Shown here: positions 63,488 to 64,000 of the stretch, piece by piece
Position numbering within the stretch: the first letter of the stretch is position 1
How the letters are laid out: each line of letters opens with the position of its first letter
Assembly (NCBI GenBank): GCA_963709085.1
Contig: CAVPVB010000018.1
Span: 124,001-188,000 of the forward strand
Direction of reading: 5' to 3'
DNA: 64,000 bases
Origin: Rhodovastum sp963709085
GTDB taxonomy: Bacteria > Pseudomonadota > Alphaproteobacteria > Acetobacterales > Acetobacteraceae
Notes under the pieces: model-generated
Databases searched by the model: none
What the model was told of the DNA's origin: nothing
Seen by the model: the letters and a program-made list of their open reading frames with translations, nothing else
Program-made: the position numbers and the translations under genes

Positions 63488-64000
63488 ATGGCAACCGCGC
63501 CGCGCATTCCCGATCTGGCCGCTTGTTCCGCAGACGAGTTGCGGACGCTGGTGATTGAGCTTTTGGAGAGGAATGCCAAGCTTGAAGCGGCGGTGGCGGC
63601 GATGGCCGAAGAGATCGCCCGGCTCAAGAATTTGAAAGGGCGGCCGCCGATCAAGCCGAGCGGGATGGAGAAGGGCACCGATCCGGAGGCGGGTGTTGCC
63701 CCCGGCGACGACACGACCAAGAACAAGCGCCTGCTGCGGAGGCGAAAGCGGGGTCGGCCCAAAAGCGCGCGCCTGATCGTCGATGACGACGTTGTGGTGC
63801 CGTTCACGCCCGAGCCGGGCTGGCGGTTCAAGGGATACAAGCCGTACACGGTTCAGGACCTGGTCATCGAAGTCCAGGTGATACGCTACTGGCGTCCGTT
63901 CTACCTGACCCCGGAGGGGAAGATCGTCATGGCGCCGCTGCCTGAGGAGGTCAACGGGCACTTCGGGGCCAATCTGGTGCGCTACCTGTTGAGCCAGCAC
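63488..64000 (+). CDS. IS66-like transposase, N-terminal part, runs off the window
   Basis: The open frame starts at ATG 63488 (MATAPRIPDLAACSADELRT) and has a coiled coil (LIELLERNAKLEAAVAAMAEEI region), a NLKGRPPIKPSGMEKG motif, a basic KNKRLLRRRKRGRPK stretch and RYWRPFYLTPEGKIV. This resembles IS66-type transposases. At least 171 aa; the catalytic part is beyond base 64000. Confidence 0.75.
   Translation, partial: MATAPRIPDLAACSADELRTLVIELLERNAKLEAAVAAMAEEIARLKNLKGRPPIKPSGMEKGTDPEAGVAPGDDTTKNKRLLRRRKRGRPKSARLIVDDDVVVPFTPEPGWRFKGYKPYTVQDLVIEVQVIRYWRPFYLTPEGKIVMAPLPEEVNGHFGANLVRYLLSQH

Noticed and set aside
1..64000. rRNA or tRNA genes
   Set aside because: No rRNA-like sequence and no convincing tRNA cloverleaf was seen on either strand by eye. 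A dedicated tRNA scan would settle this.

Overview
The window looks like part of a large plasmid, or a plasmid cointegrate, from an alphaproteobacterium, most likely Rhodospirillales/Acetobacteraceae. It is GC-rich with GTG/TTG starts, and it carries a RepA of the family seen on Acidiphilium-type plasmids. It also has a second Rep/ParA replicon, plasmid-type toxin-antitoxin pairs, a conjugation ATPase (TrbB) and an unusually dense set of insertion sequences. A vanadium nitrogenase in this background would suit an acidophilic diazotroph such as a Rhodopila-like purple bacterium. That assignment is inference from gene content, not a match to a reference.

Bases 1-9540: an iteron/DnaA-box origin and RepA (1-1723), then a vanadium nitrogenase locus. 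The reductase gene vnfH and a NifX-domain/glyoxalase I fusion gene lie on the minus strand. vnfD-vnfG-vnfK, an unrecognised gene and a small NifX-family gene run on the plus strand. The divergent control region holds three VnfA-type sites (GTAC-N6-GTAC or GAAC) between two well-spaced sigma54 promoters, and vnfH has its own sigma54 promoter. vnfH and vnfD are each broken by a single extra base.

Bases 9540-23110: ordinary metabolic genes. They are phenylacetate-CoA ligase, a WbdD-like methyltransferase, a LysR regulator, a polyamine-type ABC transporter with divergent gabT, an orphan molybdate ATPase (modC) and a molbindin (mop) with ModE-box-like palindromes, and an ABC-F ATPase. The molybdenum genes make sense next to a nitrogenase used when molybdenum is scarce, but no ModE, VnfA, VnfEN or NifB is encoded here.

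Bases 23110-42580: a transposon scrap yard (ISL3, IS630, ISAs1, IS21, IS66, IS1182, IS3, IS6 and IS5 pieces, a group II intron and a small serine-recombinase element). It surrounds remnants of an O-antigen locus: flippase, polymerase/ligase and a tail of a UDP-sugar dehydrogenase.

Bases 42580-46300: a second replicon with a 21-bp-phased iteron array, a perfect DnaA box, Rep, ParA (split by a 222-bp MITE) and a DUF3102-like partner. Bases 46300-52480: IS5, IS630 and IS4 copies and a toxin-antitoxin cluster (vapBC, ccdAB, parD with a broken parE). The IS4-like element has the same termini as the MITEs and is their probable source of transposase.

Bases 52480-61130: a three-layer nested insertion. 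A group II intron is interrupted by a serine-recombinase element, which is interrupted by an IS21-like element. Removing each layer restores the reading frame beneath it. A 56-bp perfect inverted repeat sits at the intron 5' flank. Bases 61400-64000: two XRE regulators, trbB, and a partial IS66-type transposase that cuts off the rest of the trb operon and runs off the window.
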